From positions 1 to 7,995 of the forward strand of contig JAAURU010000157.1 of assembly GCA_012032075.1 (NCBI GenBank): a stretch of 7,995 bases of DNA, read 5' to 3'. A program made the position numbers and the translations under genes. The stretch is from Flavobacterium sp. (GTDB taxonomy: Bacteria; Bacteroidota; Bacteroidia; Flavobacteriales; Flavobacteriaceae). The notes beneath the pieces were generated by a model that searched no databases, had not been told where the DNA came from, and saw only the letters and a list, made by a program, of their open reading frames with translations. Shown here piece after piece: positions 7,562 to 7,995 of this stretch. How positions within the stretch are numbered: position 1 is the first letter of the stretch; the number at the start of each line of letters is the position of its first letter.

Positions 7562-7995
7562 ATGCCAAAAAAAATTAGAATATTAAGTTTAGATGGAGGA
7601 GGAATAAGAGGAATTATAACAGCTGTAATTTTAAAATACATTCAAGAGCAACTTCAAAAAATAGACAATCCAAATGCAAAAATTGGTGATTATTTTGATT
7701 TGGTTGCTGGAAGTAGTACTGGTGGTTTACTTACCGCTATTTTACTCTTTCCAGACAATACTAAAAGTGCTAAATTTTCAGTTGAAGCTGCTCTTGATTT
7801 ATATGCTAAAAAGGAGATTCGATTTTAATGTTTCTTTTTGGGAAGAAATAATTAATCCGTTTGGATTATTTAATGAAAAAATTTCGCAAAGAAACTTAGA
7901 AAGACAATTAAATGAAGTTTTTGGCAATCTAGAACTTAGAGAATTGATAAAGCCTTGTTTAATAACCTCTTATGACATTAATCAAAGAAAAGCCA
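7562..7995 (+). CDS. Patatin-like phospholipase, 3' cut by window, two frameshifts
   Basis: The N-terminal 145 residues of a patatin-family serine lipid acyl hydrolase. The glycine-rich oxyanion motif DGGGIRG is at 11-17, and the nucleophile elbow G-S-S-T-G puts the catalytic serine at S52. The partner Asp (usually in a DGG/DGA motif) lies beyond the window. The frame as given stops at 7828. One added base in the A run 7808-7812 and one in the T run 7823-7826 give YAKKGDSIFN, matching the conserved Y-x-x-x-G-x-x-I-F of patatins (plant patatin YFEHGPHIF). The frame then runs open through FGLFNEKIS and LIKPCLITSYD to 7995. Patatins cleave ester bonds of glycerophospholipids. It is the fourth gene of the M15 operon, 8 bases after the preceding stop. 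CapV-type defence effectors are close relatives, but no nucleotide cyclase is in view. Confidence 0.88.

Noticed and set aside
7562..7995. CBASS defence operon with a CapV phospholipase
   Set aside because: The patatin resembles CapV, but no CD-NTase cyclase or Cap2/Cap3 gene is present upstream, and the downstream side is outside the window.
6269..7995. Prophage remnant
   Set aside because: Only the M15 enzyme is phage-like; there is no integrase, structural gene, attachment repeat or tRNA in view.

Overview
The window looks like a chromosomal stretch from a member of the Bacteroidota, most likely a flavobacterium. The DNA is very AT-rich and A/T homopolymer runs are everywhere. Start codons are preceded by A-rich stretches instead of clear Shine-Dalgarno sites. 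Promoter-like sequences match the Bacteroidota -33 TTTG / -7 TAnnTTTG pattern. Gene content also fits: a lipoprotein GH3 beta-glucosidase, a hybrid two-component kinase with a solute-binding sensor, and a dienelactone hydrolase. The genus cannot be named from this alone.

Layout. (1) Bases 2-277 hold the C-terminal end of a membrane methyltransferase of the PEMT/ICMT type. (2) Convergent to it, on the minus strand, is a dienelactone hydrolase (379-1266) with a twin-arginine motif. (3) A divergent intergenic region carries a 9-bp palindrome and candidate promoters. (4) A BvgS/EvgS-like hybrid histidine kinase runs from 1541 to 3578, with a periplasmic SBP_bac_3 sensor, a membrane segment, kinase core and receiver. 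(5) A hairpin separates it from a convergent GH3 lipoprotein (3646-5924, minus). (6) After a long AT-rich divergent intergenic region with a duplicated promoter module comes a tight plus-strand operon. It encodes an M15 peptidase without a signal peptide, a small lipoprotein, a 108-aa charged protein with a hydrophobic tail, and a patatin-like phospholipase cut off by the window end.

The most interesting part is this last operon (6269 to the window end). A peptidoglycan endopeptidase, an outer-membrane-type lipoprotein, a small possibly membrane-active protein and a lipid hydrolase, spaced 7-12 bases apart, resemble a lysis or envelope-attack cassette. That function is inferred, not shown. 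Its promoter region contains a 14-bp direct repeat at 31-bp spacing, each copy followed by a TAnnTTTG box.

The main caution is that three genes (kinase, GH3, patatin) are broken by five apparent frameshifts. All five are best repaired by adding one base to an A or T run of 4-6. After repair the proteins are continuous, have normal family lengths where complete, and keep the catalytic or phospho-acceptor residues that fall inside the window. This points to homopolymer under-calling in the assembly more than to gene decay, though only reads or resequencing can decide. No tRNA, rRNA, CRISPR array, insertion sequence or integrase was recognised.
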